From Acorus gramineus (lineage: Eukaryota; Streptophyta; Magnoliopsida; Acorales; Acoraceae), in NCBI GenBank assembly GCA_030737835.1, contig CM060849.1, positions 23,816,855 through 23,880,854 of the forward strand: 64,000 bases of DNA, written 5' to 3'. Every line of letters starts with the position of its first letter. Position 1 is the stretch's first letter. Below are positions 1 through 19,325 of this stretch, in pieces. The notes beneath the pieces were generated by a model. It saw only the letters and a program-made list of their open reading frames with translations. It ran no database searches and had not been told where the DNA came from. A program made the position numbers and the translations under genes.

Positions 1-1330
<1,330 letters not shown>

Positions 1331-1763
1331 CTGTGCGGCAACTGTGTGAGACCGAGTAGGGAAAAGCTTGGTAATGCAAGCAGTATTGAAACCGTGTTCC
1401 GAAAGACCAATAGCCGCCCTGAGCCCGGCACCACCGGCCCCAACGACGACCGCATCATACGTGTGATCAACGATCGTGTACGACCCTACCTGCATCAAAT
1501 GAACCACAAAAAACAAAAAGAAATCACAGTAAATCTCAATCTAACAACAAAAAGCCATACAAAAAGCCAAACGAGGATCGGAATGCGTGTGACTTCTGAA
1601 TCACGAACTCGGTCGGAATTAGCGAGACACAGGGAGATCTTACCGAATCGGAGGAGAGAAATCTCGAGAGGAGGGGTTTGAGAGTCTCGCGAGCGGTGGA
1701 GGAAGATCCGCTCCTGAGAGAAGCGGAGGAGGAGCGGAGGCCGCGAGTGACGCAACGCCACAT
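1331..1763 (-). CDS. SDH1: Succinate dehydrogenase flavoprotein subunit, mitochondrial; first two exons only
   Basis: SDH1 is the FAD-carrying catalytic subunit of complex II, oxidising succinate to fumarate on the matrix side of the inner mitochondrial membrane. Exon 1 (1763-1644, 40 codons) starts [13 protein letters not shown], an arginine- and serine-rich, acid-poor presequence typical of plant SDH1. Exon 2 (1489-1331, 53 codons) reads on in phase 0 with [20 protein letters not shown], the dinucleotide-binding GxGGxG loop for FAD, and then the [14 protein letters not shown] segment that holds the FAD-linking histidine region. The splice signals are clear: GTAAGA after exon 1, TGCAG before exon 2, GTATCG after exon 2. 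The ATG at 1763 is chosen because it gives the family start MWRC. An ATG ten bases upstream (1773) is out of frame. The remaining exons lie beyond the left edge, so intron 2 exceeds 1.3 kb. Identity is near certain. Confidence 0.93.
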
Positions 1764-2160
1764 GTTTTCCCACTGAAGCTAGGGTTTCCTCGGATCCTCT
1801 TCTTCAGCTTAACAGGGTTTCTCTCCGCCGAGAGAGAGAAGCACAGGAAAAGCGATCGAGAGAGAGAGAGAGAGAGAGGGCGAATAAATGCGAAGAAGAA
1901 AAAGCCTTACATTGGGACCGTGATATCGTGTGGAAATTACGCGAATGCCATTCGAGATCACGGGTTGGAGATCGAGTCCGTAGCGATGAACGGTCCTGAT
2001 CGACTGATTTTAAGGAAATGTTGCGCGGTGGGGGACGCCTCCACGCGATGGAGGCTGAAGTCGGGGGGCACCGTGTGATTGATTGTTGGAAAACGGAACT
2101 GAAAATTAATGGCGAGAACAATGCCCACGCAGCACCGTGACTGCTTTTCCCGTGTGAGTG
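1764..2160 (-). promoter_or_regulatory. SDH1 5' UTR and probable promoter
   Basis: This is GC-richer DNA immediately upstream of the SDH1 start codon. It holds a (GA)n microsatellite at about 1856-1879, which reads as CT repeats on the SDH1 strand, a common feature of plant 5' leaders and core promoters. No convincing TATA box was found. Open frames here (for example minus 2121-1804) are low-complexity Ser/Arg strings and are not called as genes. Confidence 0.45.
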
Positions 2161-2927
2161 ACCAACCTAAAATTCATATGCATATAATATAGAGTATTGA
2201 TGATATACACGATCCCATTTCCAGTTTTCTTGCCTTGCAATCCCAAGGTGACCCCCAGTTGTGTATATATATTCTAGTATAATATAAATGAGGGGATAGG
2301 TCTCTTCATGGCCGGTCTGTGTTACGTCTCTGAAGAAGGACCTAGACTCCACCTTGAACAAACACATCACGCACTCACAAGCTCTGAACCTGGACTCGCT
2401 TTCACTCGGATTCAAAACGTCTTCTTTGTATTGCATTGTTCCATCTTTTTCTTATGCACGAACTCGACATCGACATCATGTGCCTTACGTTGTGACTCCA
2501 TGCTCTTCATCGAAGCCGTGTCACGTCTCGCGTCTTTGCACGTGCCTCTACACGTAATCTGCCTCTGCGCGTGACCCTACATCCTCAACCCGTACCTCGC
2601 GTCATTGTCTCATCATCGTGTACGATGCGACCTCCCATGTGCACCCACGCCACGTCTCTACACACATGAAGAATCATATGATTTATCTGCGGCTCTTCAT
2701 TTCCGAGGCATGCAAGGATCTCACGTCCATGCATAACTCACGCATGAATTTTTTTTTTTCTTCTCATCAATACACGGCTCCTCGTGTATTTTTTTCTTCT
2801 TCGCATGGAAACCGACACCACTCTGCCGACTTTCTCCATCAATGTCCACACCACTGTCGACACGTGTCTTTTCGTTGTTCTTTAGATCTCATCCTCCTAA
2901 GTCATAACCTGGAGCTTTGATACTAGT
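2161..2927 (-). mobile_element. Remnant of the internal region of a Copia-type element, next to its 5' LTR
   Basis: Read on the minus strand, the DNA directly after the LTR end at 2928 is ACTAGTATCAAAGCTCC. This is a mutated version of the plant initiator-Met tRNA primer-binding site (TGGTATCAGAGC type). That orients a retrotransposon leftward from 2928. No gag or pol protein could be read in the following bases, so the internal part is heavily decayed or deleted. The left border is unknown and is placed for convenience at the edge of the SDH1 upstream region. Confidence 0.4.
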
Positions 2928-3312
2928 TGTTGGGGAACAAATACACGGAAGCCATCGATAAAAGATGAGATCGTACGCAAGAACGAAACGCATTCACACG
3001 AAGAAGACAAAAAATACGTAGTTCGGCCTAAGCCTACATCCACGGGACGAAAAATAGATAATCCACTATGATAGTTGAGATACAAAAAATTCTTACAAAC
3101 TCTCCCATGTAATTACCCTCTCTTAAACCCTCTCAATCTCTGTCATAGGATTGAGATTCTGTGAATCCTGGGATTCTAAATCCAGGTGGATTGGGATTGT
3201 GAATCATGTCAACCTGTTTGGTAAAGAACATGATTCAAAAAACAGGATTGAGATTCTCAATCTCAATCATGTGTTTGGTAATGCATGGATTACAATATAA
3301 AAAATATATATT

Positions 3313-3392
<80 letters not shown>

Positions 3393-4314
3393 TAGCAAAT
3401 TAGTTATGATATCATAGCAAAATAGTTATGATAATAATATAATATATATATTTTTTATATATATCATAGCAAATTAGTTATGATAAATTATATGAATCTC
3501 ATATCATCGGTTATGAAAGCTTCTTTATTCATATATTATATAAATAAAGTAAATCAAGAGGATTTATGAACGTGTGCATCACAATTAATGCTTGAATATA
3601 TATATGTGTATATATGTATATTTTTAAATATATTTATATTCTTTATTTAAATTTATATTATATTATATATACATATATTTATATTAAATATATTATGTTT
3701 TATATATATTATATATATATGTATGTATATTTTTTAATATATTTATATTATATATTTAAATATATATTATATTATATTAAATATATATATACATATATTT
3801 ATATTAAATATGTTATGTTATATATATATAACATGTGTTAAGGGAGATGAAGAGCCTGGGTAAAAATGTCTTTTTTCAATCCACCTAGATTGGGATTGAG
3901 GGAATACCACCTCTTGAGGGGGATTCCCAATCCCCCTAATCAAGGATTCTCAATCCCACTCTCTCAATTCCAATCCCCCTTTTAAAATTTATCCAAACAA
4001 CTTAATGACCTGGATTGAGATTCTCAATCCCAATCCAAGCACTCAATACTCCTATCCAAACATGCCCTAAGAAGATATTTATATGAATAAATAATTTCCT
4101 CTCTAAATAATCTCCTAACAAACAAATATGTTTCCCTGATTTTAGAAGATTCACTTTATATCTTAATTAAGATCAAATTGGTGCTCACCCTAATTTGATT
4201 TTATCATGAATATCCGATGTTGATATACCGGATCAAAACATAATCCCATAAGCACATCCACCTCTGCAAATAAAAGAAATCAATGGATTAAATATTGGGA
4301 GCATCATTCTTCAA
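2928..4314 (-). mobile_element. Decayed 5' LTR, split by a nested AT-rich element
   Basis: On the minus strand the LTR would run from TGTTGAAGAATGATGC (near 4314) to TTTGTTCCCCAACA (2928), giving TG...CA ends followed by a primer-binding-like site. The stretch at 3010-3065 carries the phrase GTAGTTCGGCCTAAGCC, of a kind often met in plant LTRs. The middle (about 3135-4075) has a different texture and is read as a later insertion. No target duplication and no matching 3' LTR were found. Confidence 0.45.
3135..4075. repeat. Nested inverted-repeat element with a large (AT)n core
   Basis: The two ends carry many copies of the words GGATTGAGATTCTC and GGATTGGGATTG in opposite orientation (3140-3290 against 3880-4060), so the ends can fold together. 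The right end finishes with CAAACATGCCCTAAG, whose complement CTTAGGGCATGTTTGG looks like a MITE terminus. The core is nearly pure A and T, with an uninterrupted (AT)n run at about 3315-3391 and further AT-rich tracts to 3835. It is probably a non-autonomous DNA transposon inserted in the LTR; the superfamily is not assigned. Confidence 0.45.
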
Positions 4315-4867
4315 CAACAACAACAAAAAATTCTCTTATGTTTTCATGGGCTTAAACAAATATTATAAATAGGTTAAGATAAATCTCGAATTAGAAAACC
4401 TGTTCTAAAATTTCTTTGAAAATTACTTTTGTTTAGATGGTCCATCTTCACATATATGATCTAAAATTGAAAGGATATACAATTTTGCCAAATCTTAACA
4501 AATTTTAAAAATTCTATAATGCATTTTTTCAATGATCGTCATGGTTGATCCTACCCAATATAACAAAAATGGATATATAGCAAAGCCAAACATACAATCA
4601 TTAGTGGACCAAACAGACAATAATCAGATCCGATCCTATCTTTCAAGACAAAGTACAACTTTGATGTCTATCTACACTACTCATGCCATGGCCACAAATC
4701 CTCACATCCACAGCAATAGATTTTTCTGATATATATATAATATATATATATATTTTCTTCTTTTACACCTCTGCATCTCTTCCTTTGTATATGATTAATT
4801 GTCCTCCAAGCCAATGCTCATTGAACTTAAAGAGCAACAAATAAATATGTGAAACAATATAAGAATG
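4315..4867. other. Intergenic, 3' flank of DWF4
   Basis: No gene or clear repeat is seen. The part nearest 4867 should include the DWF4 3' UTR. A short AT run lies at about 4731-4753. Confidence 0.4.
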
Positions 4868-10160
<5,293 letters not shown>

Positions 10161-10232
10161 ACTTTGATGAAAAGAATATAGAAGCTCTTCCAGCTCTAAT
10201 GGAAGAGATGTTCTATATATATATATAAAGAG
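10161..10232 (-). promoter_or_regulatory. DWF4 core promoter and leader
   Basis: On the minus strand TTTATATATATATATAG (complement of 10213-10229) forms an extended TATA box about 55-68 bases before the ATG at 10160. That spacing implies a 5' leader of roughly 25-40 nt. Confidence 0.5.
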
Positions 10233-13200
10233 AGCACTCGTGGAGAGCTTGCTTTAAAGGCCTCCTTTTCTGTCTGTCATTGGGAAAGAAGAAAGAAAAA
10301 AAAGATAGAAGGAGCTCATGGACTCATGTGACTCGATATTGACAATGAAACCCTTCAAACTTTTAATAATTTGATCAATGTCCACACTTAAATTCCTACC
10401 CGTCACATCTCTACCTAAGGTTTTAGTGAATATTCCGAACATGTCGATAAAACTGAGATCAGATCAAATTTCTCGTTTGACGAGATATTCTCTCTTCATT
10501 TTTTCATTATTTGTACATCTGTCATGGCACAGCTGCTTTTGTCTTAAAGGACTCCTCAGAACCAATATCACTTGACTTCATGCATCAATGGTACAAATTA
10601 ACTTTTATTACTCAAATTTTTTGTCATTTTAAGAGGATATGCATGTAGTTTATCACATTATTCATAATTTAAAAAAAAACTAGTTCTACGAGTATATACA
10701 TATCTGATTTCATTTTATATGACATAAAAATCTCTACATGTGTTTTCCCAATAATGATAATTAAATATTAAAGTATTTATGATGCTTATATCATTTGTGA
10801 AAGTATATTTGTCCTATCGAATGAAACGTTAATGAATGTTTCGTGACACACGAACTTTGTGATCATGACTTTCATTGATTCAATAATTTAATCTAATTTT
10901 AAACCAAATCAAGGGGAGTGTGTGTATATAACAAATAAAATCTTCGACACATGTAAAGTATCAACTTAACGGAATCTAAGCGTAGTTAATCAAGTTGATC
11001 TCTCATTATATGATACAGGAAGCATGCGCACTCTTTATGGAGAGGATAACATTATGATCGAGTCTCTCTTTTTTGAATATAAACAGCTAAAAAGGGGAGA
11101 TCACCCACTTAAAAGTATCAATTGAAGCTTAACTGAATTTTAACGTAACCTGTACGATCCAACTTGTAGTGTATATTATAACTAAGAGAATCAATGTTAT
11201 CAACTCCCCTAGCATTTGATGCAGCTCAACCACCAAGAGATAATTAAAGAAAAAGGAGAGACTTTTGAGGGCCAGATGTCCATCAATTGGAGAATGTTTT
11301 ATGATAGGTCAGAGTGGCTGTACAGGTACCATATCTTCCCTTAAAACTAAGCTGTGCTCACTAATGACTGTCATGTGCAACTGTGGGGGCATGGAAGGAA
11401 CATTTTTTTTTATAATGCCCAAGTAGAATATCATGCCTATTTGTTTAGGGCATTAAGTTTCATTATTATATTATGTTTATTAATTTTTTAAAGGTAGGAT
11501 TGTTATACCCACGCCAGGCTCCATGAGTTAGCCTAAGCATGGGATGCGTGGAATATTTAAAAATTTTGATTGTTTATAATGGATGTAAGCGCGCTTCTGT
11601 CGTGATTTTGTTAGTTTTGATTTTACATCTAATCTTATTTTTAGCCTTAAATTTAATAAAATGTCTGAAATATTTATGTCAAAATCCATATAAAAATATT
11701 TATCTTTTGTTGGACTGAGTTTGTATCAGTCAATTATGTCATGATTCACATGTTTTTTCAGGTATAATAGCGGTATGTATTGTTTAATTTGGAATCATCA
11801 CTGTCAAATACGCATGGAAAGCAACACCAAGTCGCATAAACGAGAGTTTGGTGATAAATACTATATATAGATAAAACATTTTACACGTTTGTCCCGAGAT
11901 AATAAAATTTCAATCAAATAATACATATCCCAACTATTTTGTGTTATTAATAGCCTCTCCTTATCCCAACTGGAACAAAACATTAAAATTGAATGAAATT
12001 TAGTTTGAGGTCCTTAATGATAAGGGAACACCTTCTTAAAGAGATGTAATCTTAGAACATGTAAGAGATAATTATGTCACTCTAATTATACTGAAGAGTG
12101 AGAGAGCACTCGTCACTTTCTATGGATCGTCGATTAACGAGTAAAGATAAGAAAAAATCTAGTCAGTTTCAACTTGCTCACAAGATCTTCATAAGAAGAA
12201 AGATAAGAGAAGTAGTCATCAAGAGTATCCACTCTTAAACTCATTTTGTAGGGAACTCAACTTGACTTGTCCATTTCTTTCATCTTGCATAGTTTATATA
12301 AGCCAAGAGAGGGGACATGCAAGCCTCATAAAAGACAACAAATTCTATGTTGAATTGTTCAATTCTCATGTCTTAATTGAAACAACAACAACAGCATCTA
12401 CTCCAATATTTAGAAATTGGGCAATACAATTTACAAAACATTAATTAGCTAGAATAAAACACTGTTTAGTACAAATCATGATATGTTGATTTGTAGTTCC
12501 ATGTGACTAAGTTTATCCTCTTTCTTTATATCAATTGATCACTTCACGGGGTGTGAACAAATTATACAGTACTATCAGTGAAAGCTATGTCTCTTTATTT
12601 TATTGTAGCTTGAAATAGGGTTTTGCTATTAATTAGCAAAGAAGGAAGTTAATTTTATTCCCATAAAAAGATAATTTTTCATATAATTGATAGTTTTAAA
12701 TGTATACTATATTTAATTTGGATGATCAAAAGTGACATTTTATACAGATATGATAATTGAAATTGAGATTCTACAGTATCTCCTCTCTTCTAGAGATCAT
12801 AGATAGAAAATATAAGAGTTAATTAAATAATAAAATTTTGGTTTATCATGCAGAATCATGAATTTGAATAAACATATATAATTTTACAATAAAAATATGT
12901 TGGATTTAGACATATTCCGTAATACACTGATATTAGTACTTGCATTTCAAATATTCAAAATCTGATGTTTTTTATTTTCTTGAATATGGATTTGAAAAGA
13001 TAAAAATCTTTCACATTATTAGTTACTTCAATGCCAAATAATCATATTTTTATAACATGTCCTCCATTAGAATTTAGAATAGTCATTTTTCACGTTCCCG
13101 GATAGAAATACAAAGAACATGGGTCGGTTGCACAATTCAAATCCTAAATCCAACATTGAAACATAGGACCAAACTAGATTCACATTTTCGAAAGAAAGAA

Positions 13201-13240
13201 AAAAAAAAAAAAAGAGAGGAGGGAGTGACCATATCAAGAC
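10233..13240. other. Intergenic, upstream of DWF4
   Basis: No gene, recognisable protein fragment or clear repeat was found. Frames of 60-65 codons occur but show no family signal. The composition is AT-rich. Confidence 0.5.
10847..10852 (-). promoter_or_regulatory. Candidate BRRE (CGTGTG) upstream of DWF4
   Basis: CACACG on the plus strand gives CGTGTG on the DWF4 strand, about 690 bp upstream of the start codon. A six-base match is expected by chance at this scale, so this rests only on the known BZR1 feedback on DWF4. Confidence 0.2.
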
Positions 13241-13319
13241 CAGAAAAATCCAAAGAATGACTCGGGACGATATATATATATAAGTCGGCACGATATGTTC
13301 CCAAACACGAGAGCGGTTC

Positions 13320-14310
13320 GCGATGTCGTGCGCCACGTGTAAAACAACCATTCGTCACCATGTGCGTCCCCTCTATCCCTTCTTTTTTATTTTTATATAT
13401 ATATAAATAAATAAAAGAATATCTGTGAACAATCAACACCGTTTTTTGATTCGCGACTCCTACCACCACTGAATCATTGCCACGTGTCCCATCTCGCGCA
13501 AAATTTATTAAACAAAGAGATCTGATCAACTCAGTTCACTTTCTTATAGCGAAGTATATATATAAAAAAATATACTAATTTTTTTTAAAAATAAAATTAC
13601 ATATACGTATATTATTCATTTTATATAAAAGTATTATATTAAAAGAGTATAATTAAAAAAAAAACGATGTTGACTTTACAAGAAACTATACATATCATAT
13701 TCCATGAAGAAAGAAAAATGTTAGGCTAAACTCTTTTTTCGGTCTATAACGTACACCACATACATTTTTATTTTAAAAAGGAGAGTGAAAATCATTTAAC
13801 GGATGTATATTATTTTAATAAAAAAATTCTTTTATTTTATTTTGAATTAAATAAATAATTTTTAATAAATATAAAAAAATAAATTTTTATTTTTTAGTCT
13901 ATTTAAACTATATGATTTAGTGATCGATCTATTACTTATTCATGTTTCAGTTTAAGCCCTTAGATTTAAATAATATATTTTTTATTAATTTTTGAAATAG
14001 AACTATCCCTAAATTATTTGATTTTCTTAAGAGACTAAAATGATTGTATTTTTTAAATATGAAGATTTAAACTAAAATATGAAAAAATTAAGAATAGATC
14101 ATTTCACCGTATAATTTATAAAAATTTAAAAATACAAAAACACTAAATAAAATATAATGAAAAAAGGACGGGTTGTAACAGCTCCAGTAAACAAATGAAC
14201 AAGTGGGACCCAGCCTATCCCAGCCCAGCCCAAAGTGGAGGACCAGGAAAGACAGGGACACCGAGACACGACCAACCACTACGTTTCAATCGTCAGAGAC
14301 ACGTGTGGGT
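13320..14310. promoter_or_regulatory. Scattered G-box-rich, GC-richer patches of unknown role
   Basis: CACGTG occurs at 13334-13339, 13481-13486 and 14300-14305, with CGTGCG at 13327-13332. The patches at 13250-13530 and 14195-14460 are richer in G and C than the DNA around them and look promoter-like, but no gene starts beside them. They may be relics of a lost gene or a captured promoter. Short open frames here are not credible genes. Confidence 0.2.
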
Positions 14311-14639
14311 GGAGGAGGTCCCACGATCGAGAGCGGCAATGATTGCGGCGGAGGAGATGCCCATGACGTCGGCACACGTATGACAGAGTACTTAAGAGAA
14401 AAGGTTGGGTTGTTCTTGTGGTGGTGGGGTGTTGGGGGGGACCATGATTAGTGTTTATAAGGGATCCTGGTTGGAGACTGTTTAACTTTAGCAGTAGTTA
14501 TTAAGCTGCAGTTCTCATTGGGGCCATAGGACAGGTTGGACATGGAATGTGATGGTCATGTGAGTATGAATTCCTTCAGCTTTGTGATGTACAGACTTTG
14601 ATTAGTTAGCTAGCATTTTTATTTTTTATTAAAAATATT

Positions 14640-15125
14640 AGGTTTAGTTTAGTAAAAAGATAAATTTTTAAAATAAGTTATCCTAATTTATGAGGATAAA
14701 AAAATTTCTATTTTTATTCAGATTTATATTTGATAATGCTTTTTATTATCCTCATTTTTTATTTTTTTATCCTTAATATTGCATTTGGATTAAATATGAG
14801 ATTACTTCAAATTTTTTTTAAAATATCAAATCTAACATTCCTATTAATAGGGTATTAATATTGTTTAATGGAGCACATTCTTTCTTTTTTTGGTTTTCAT
14901 TTATTTTCTTGGAAATGGTAGTAATAAATGTTATCGGGATAAAAAATTAGGATAAAGTCTGTTCCACCTTTTACCCAGAACAAACTATCCCCATTTTTTA
15001 TCTCAAAATGTGGACAATTGTCATACTTTATCCCCATTTTTTTTTATGTCATATGGGATAACAAGTTATTTAACTCCATTTTTTTCTTATCCTAATTCTT
15101 TATCCCCATACCAAACTAGACCTTA
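14640..15125 (+). repeat. Inverted-repeat family B, copy 1
   Basis: The two ends carry complementary words: AAGTTATCCTAATTTAT and GGATAA on the left, CTTATCCTAATTCTTTATCC and CCAAACTAGACCTTA on the right. A related run at 55200-55470 ends GCCAAACTAGTCCTAA. The texture is that of a MITE with GATAA-rich subterminal repeats; the superfamily is unknown. Confidence 0.45.
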
Positions 15126-15589
15126 AGATATCTAATCCAAGAAAACACTTATTTTTCAAAAAAAAAAAAAAATTATGATTTACGTGTTTAGGAGCGCTGT
15201 GACACATAGTTTTGTTTTTTGCCTTATTTTTAATTTTATATAACTAGTTATACGTTTACACTCACATTAATAGGGTACACGTATCATAATAATTTTTAAC
15301 ATTTTTTATAAACGAATTCATATAATAATTCATTTGATTGTATATTTTAACTTTTATTAAAAAAAAATATTTTATTAGATGTGGTGGTATACCATTTTAA
15401 AAAAATAAAATTGTTGGGGACCGGAAATGAGATTGAAAAAATATACATCATACTCTGTTTTAGAGCAACATGGACCTCTTTGTTTGGATGTACGATGTCA
15501 GAGAAAAGGTTCGGTTACTTTACCAACTAAAAAGTAGACCACACATATATTTTTATTTAAAAAAATAGTAAATTTATTCAGTCTGGTGA

Positions 15590-17131
15590 TTTAGATCATG
15601 TTTCTTTTTCTCCTCTTTCTGTTTGTAAGGGTTGTAAACTAGCCAACCTGTTGCTACTCCATTCCAATCCAGTAATTATCAGTCTTGTGGTCCATTTGAG
15701 CTAGTTCATCATGATACCTGGGGTCCTTCTCATATCATATCAAATAGTGGTTTTCCGTATTATATCAGTTTCATTGATGACTATTCTCGTTTTACTTGAA
15801 TTTATTTATTGCGTCATCAATCTGAGATCCTAAAGATATATGAAGTCTTTACCACTATGATTCACACCTCCAGGTCTCAGCATTCCTCCTCAGCATGTTT
15901 GTCGTCTTCGGAGGGCTATATATGGTCTCAAACAAGTATCTCGTGCCTGGTTTGAGCGTTTTCATAGTGTTATTCTGGCAGCTGACTTTATTGAGAGCCT
16001 TCAGGATCACTCCATGTTTGTGCAATCCTCATCGCAAGGCCCGATTATCCTTCTTCTATATGTTAACGACATGATTATCACTGGCAATGATTCCATCAGT
16101 ATTATTCTAATCAAGAATCACCTCAGTTGATAGTTTTCGATGAAAGATCTCAGTACTCTTCACTACTTCCTTGGTCTCGAGATTGCACAGGGTGATCGTG
16201 GGATTCTACTATCTCAACAGAAGTGTACAGTTGACATTCTAGAGCGTGCTGCCCTCTCAGATACCCGCAGTGCAGATACCCCTCTCGAGCTTCATGTGAA
16301 GCTCCGTCCTACAGACGGTAGCTCCTCCAAGACCTTATTCGATACAGATAGATCGTGGGTTAGCTTGTGTATATGTGCATCACCAGACCTGACATTGCTC
16401 ATGCTGTCAATGTTGTTAGTCAGTTTGTCTCGGCTCCTCGATCAGTATATTATGGTGCTCTTATACACATTCTTAGATACTTGCACGGGACTATCACCAG
16501 ATCGACCTTTCTGTCGTCCTCTCAAGGATTACACTAATGCTGATTGGGCTGGAGATCCAACCACTAGACGCTCCACCACTGGGTTCTGCATATTTCTTGG
16601 AGATTCCATCATTTCTTGGCGTAGAAAGAAAGAGGTTGTTTCCCTATCCAGCATCAATGCTGAGTATCAAGCCATGGCCATCACCACCAAGGAGATTGTT
16701 CATCTTAGATGTCTCTTAGTGGATCTAGGAGTTGCAATGACTGATCTTACCCCTTCTTCATTGTGATAACCGATCTGCTATCCAGATTGTCAGCAATCCA
16801 GTCTTTCATGAGAGGACCAAACACATTAAAATCGATTTTTACTTCGTTCGTTAACACTTTCTTGCAGAGACACTATCGCTTCCACATATTTCCTCTGTCG
16901 AACAGCTTGCTGATTTCTTCACGAAATCACATCCAGTTTCTCGATTTCAGTTTCTCATTCGCAAACTCACTTTGTATGATCCACCGTGAGTTTGAGGGGG
17001 ACTGTTAAATTATATATGTTATGTCATCATATGTGTAGTGTATTACACGTATAACTTCTATGTATTTATATATAAAGGGATTAAATTCTAAGTGAAATAC
17101 AAGAATTCTCATTATCTCTCTAATTATAACA
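15590..17131 (+). mobile_element. Decayed Copia retrotransposon: integrase piece, RT, RNase H and 3' LTR
   Basis: The order of recognisable pieces is as follows. An integrase zinc-finger and core start (CGPFELVHHDTWGPS and FPYYISFIDDYSRF) lies at about 15620-15860. A deletion joins this to reverse transcriptase (RRAIYGLKQVSRAWFERF, then LLYVNDMIITGND) at about 15880-16140. RT continues through KDLSTLHYFLGLEIAQGD at 16143-16370. RNase H (NADWAGDPTTRRSTTGFC, SLSSINAEYQAMA) spans 16530-16760, and the terminal EQLADFFTKSHPV is near 16900. Stops and shifts break it at 15800, 16128 and 16763, so it is dead. A polypurine tract GAGGGGGAC (16994-17002) precedes the LTR. No 5' LTR or gag was found. Confidence 0.88.
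17003..17131 (+). repeat. 3' LTR of the decayed Copia element
   Basis: It is 129 bp, begins TGTTAAATTATATATG right after the polypurine tract and ends ATTATAACA. It holds TATATAAAGGG, a TATA-like core. It is the counterpart of the solo LTR in the DWF4 intron. Confidence 0.75.
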
Positions 17132-19160
17132 AAAATCTAAGGTATTTATTAAATCACGATACACTCATTTCACTAAATCAATCTTTTTTTACTAAGGAAT
17201 AATGCAAATAGTATGCTGACTTTAAATACATACTTTATTGTGAAGGTTCATTATAGACAATTTTAATAAGTTATAATTTTTTTTTAAAGCAGTGTTTGTT
17301 CGAATAAGTAATTTTTCTTGTGATTATAGGGCATACATAAAAGTATTTAAATAAAAAGTCCGAACAATTATGATTTAAGTCAAATCCAGCAAGACCTTGG
17401 ACTGAAGTGTTTCACCCCTTGGGAGTGAAAGATATGGGAGGAACGAGAATCACACCTTCCTTTGACCCAAAATAAAATAAAATAAATTCTTATGGGTTAA
17501 TTAATGCCGAAAGACTAATTTTCAACTTAAATCAATCATCAATGTGTCATGATCCATCAGAAAAATGTGTGAGATATTTGAAGGTAGATTAATTGCAAAA
17601 GATATGATAATATGTTGTACCTAACCCTATAAAAAACTTTCCAAGCTAGTATATAATTATGAAGCCCTTCCAATTCCAAGGTCCATCCTGACAAATTAAT
17701 GTGCATGCTTCGTACCAACTAAACTCCACCACTTAAACATTTATCTATATATTGAACACTTCTGACTATTTTTAAAATTAAAAACCATTAATTAATTGCT
17801 AACTTATTGTAGGCCAGTTTCAGGTTCACTGAATCAGAAAAATAAAATACAATAAAATTAGATTAATTAATTCTAATTCAACGCATAATATGTTATAATA
17901 AGATTGGGTTCATGAAGCTAACCTTAAATAATCGAAATAATTGTAATAATCTACTGTTTGGATTAATTAACATGAACCCTTGAAATCAGGTTACTGTGCT
18001 TTGATACTCAACTGTACCATGTGGGCATCCGAAACAATATAACTCCAGCCAAGTTTGGTGTGGATGAGATTCCATATTTTTCAATCTTTGGAGCAATAGT
18101 TTTGTTGTTGTAGCTGATATTGCATCACAATTTGTCATTTCTGCATTTGAAGTCCTTTTATTTTAGTTGAAGACTTGGTCCAACCATCATATTGTCTTTA
18201 TAAAAAGATAGCCTCTTTGGATCTTTGTGAATAAGTCAATCAATTATCAACTGCATAGAGGAACACTCATTATATATTTTCCATCACCAAAAATAAAACT
18301 ATATTGCTATGCTTGATTGGTACAATGGACTTGACCATGTTCAACAGATTTGTTCATTGTTCATTGTCTGACATATTTTTATATGGTAGGCACAATATCT
18401 GTCCTCTGATCTTCATCTTTTTTTCTTTTATTAGATGAGTGAATTAAAAAAATGAGAATTAATATTGATTTAGGAAGAAGTCTTCTGGATGGATGATTAT
18501 TTTATGTGTCAGAATATATATATATAAAAGAAGATAAAGATAGGATCTGGGTGAGACAGTCTGAATAGCATTGAAAATGGCATTGATTGCCAATCATCAC
18601 TGTATAGTACCGGATATTGTACGATATTGATACTCTTTAATTAGTTCATCACCATGTGACAATGTAGACTTAGAACTGAATCAATGTGTTAATTTTACTT
18701 CATTTTAATTTAGAATAACAAGTGTGTTCTAGATTTAATTATGTTGCCCCAACTTTCAACCAATAAAGCTAATTGAAGGACCAGACTGGGAGCATTCAAA
18801 GACTCTCCCCTTGAATTTTGAGATTATGATATCTTGGTCTTCTAGCCTTGTTAGTTGACATTCCAGGCAAAAGAAGAGTTTCCCAACAGAAGGTTAGGTT
18901 GAGATTGCTCAATTCCTCAATACTTCTATGGGCTTTTTTTTTTTGGGTGGGGAAACACTTCCACTTACCATTGATTTGGGGACATACGTAATTCAAAATG
19001 ATTGCAAAGACTACCCTCTGAATTGGTTAGTAGCCTGAACTCCCCATCCAATGGTGGTCCAATAGGATTGTGCCATGCAAGTGGCAAAAAAAATCAAATC
19101 AAATAACTATTTTTTATATTATAAAAAAATCAATGCATTAATATTCTAATCTATTACGAG
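17132..19160. other. Intergenic, no gene seen
   Basis: AT-rich DNA with no recognisable protein, RNA gene or clear repeat. Confidence 0.45.
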
Positions 19161-19164
19161 AACT

Positions 19165-19325
19165 ATAGATTATCTTTTATTGAACAACACATGATTTTTC
19201 TGTCTCAAACCAGAATGATCATCAGAGTCAGGAGGACAACATTTAAATGCTAAAACTCAAACCAAATGCCATGAGGTTATAGATTCTGCTATTAATCATT
19301 GAGCTATGGGTCTTTAAGTCTTGCG
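19165..19325 (-). mobile_element. Possible degenerate tRNA-derived SINE
   Basis: On the minus strand CCATAGCTCAATGATTAATA resembles a tRNA-type A box. About 35 bases later TTTGGTTTGAGTTTTAG resembles a B box. No flanking direct repeat was found, so this is a weak call. Confidence 0.25.

Noticed and set aside
1804-2121. 105-codon minus-strand frame upstream of SDH1
   Set aside because: Its Ser/Arg low-complexity derives from the GA microsatellite, and its position fits the SDH1 leader and promoter.
13137-13529. 130-codon minus-strand frame
   Set aside because: It reads through AT and poly-A tracts and gives no protein family match.
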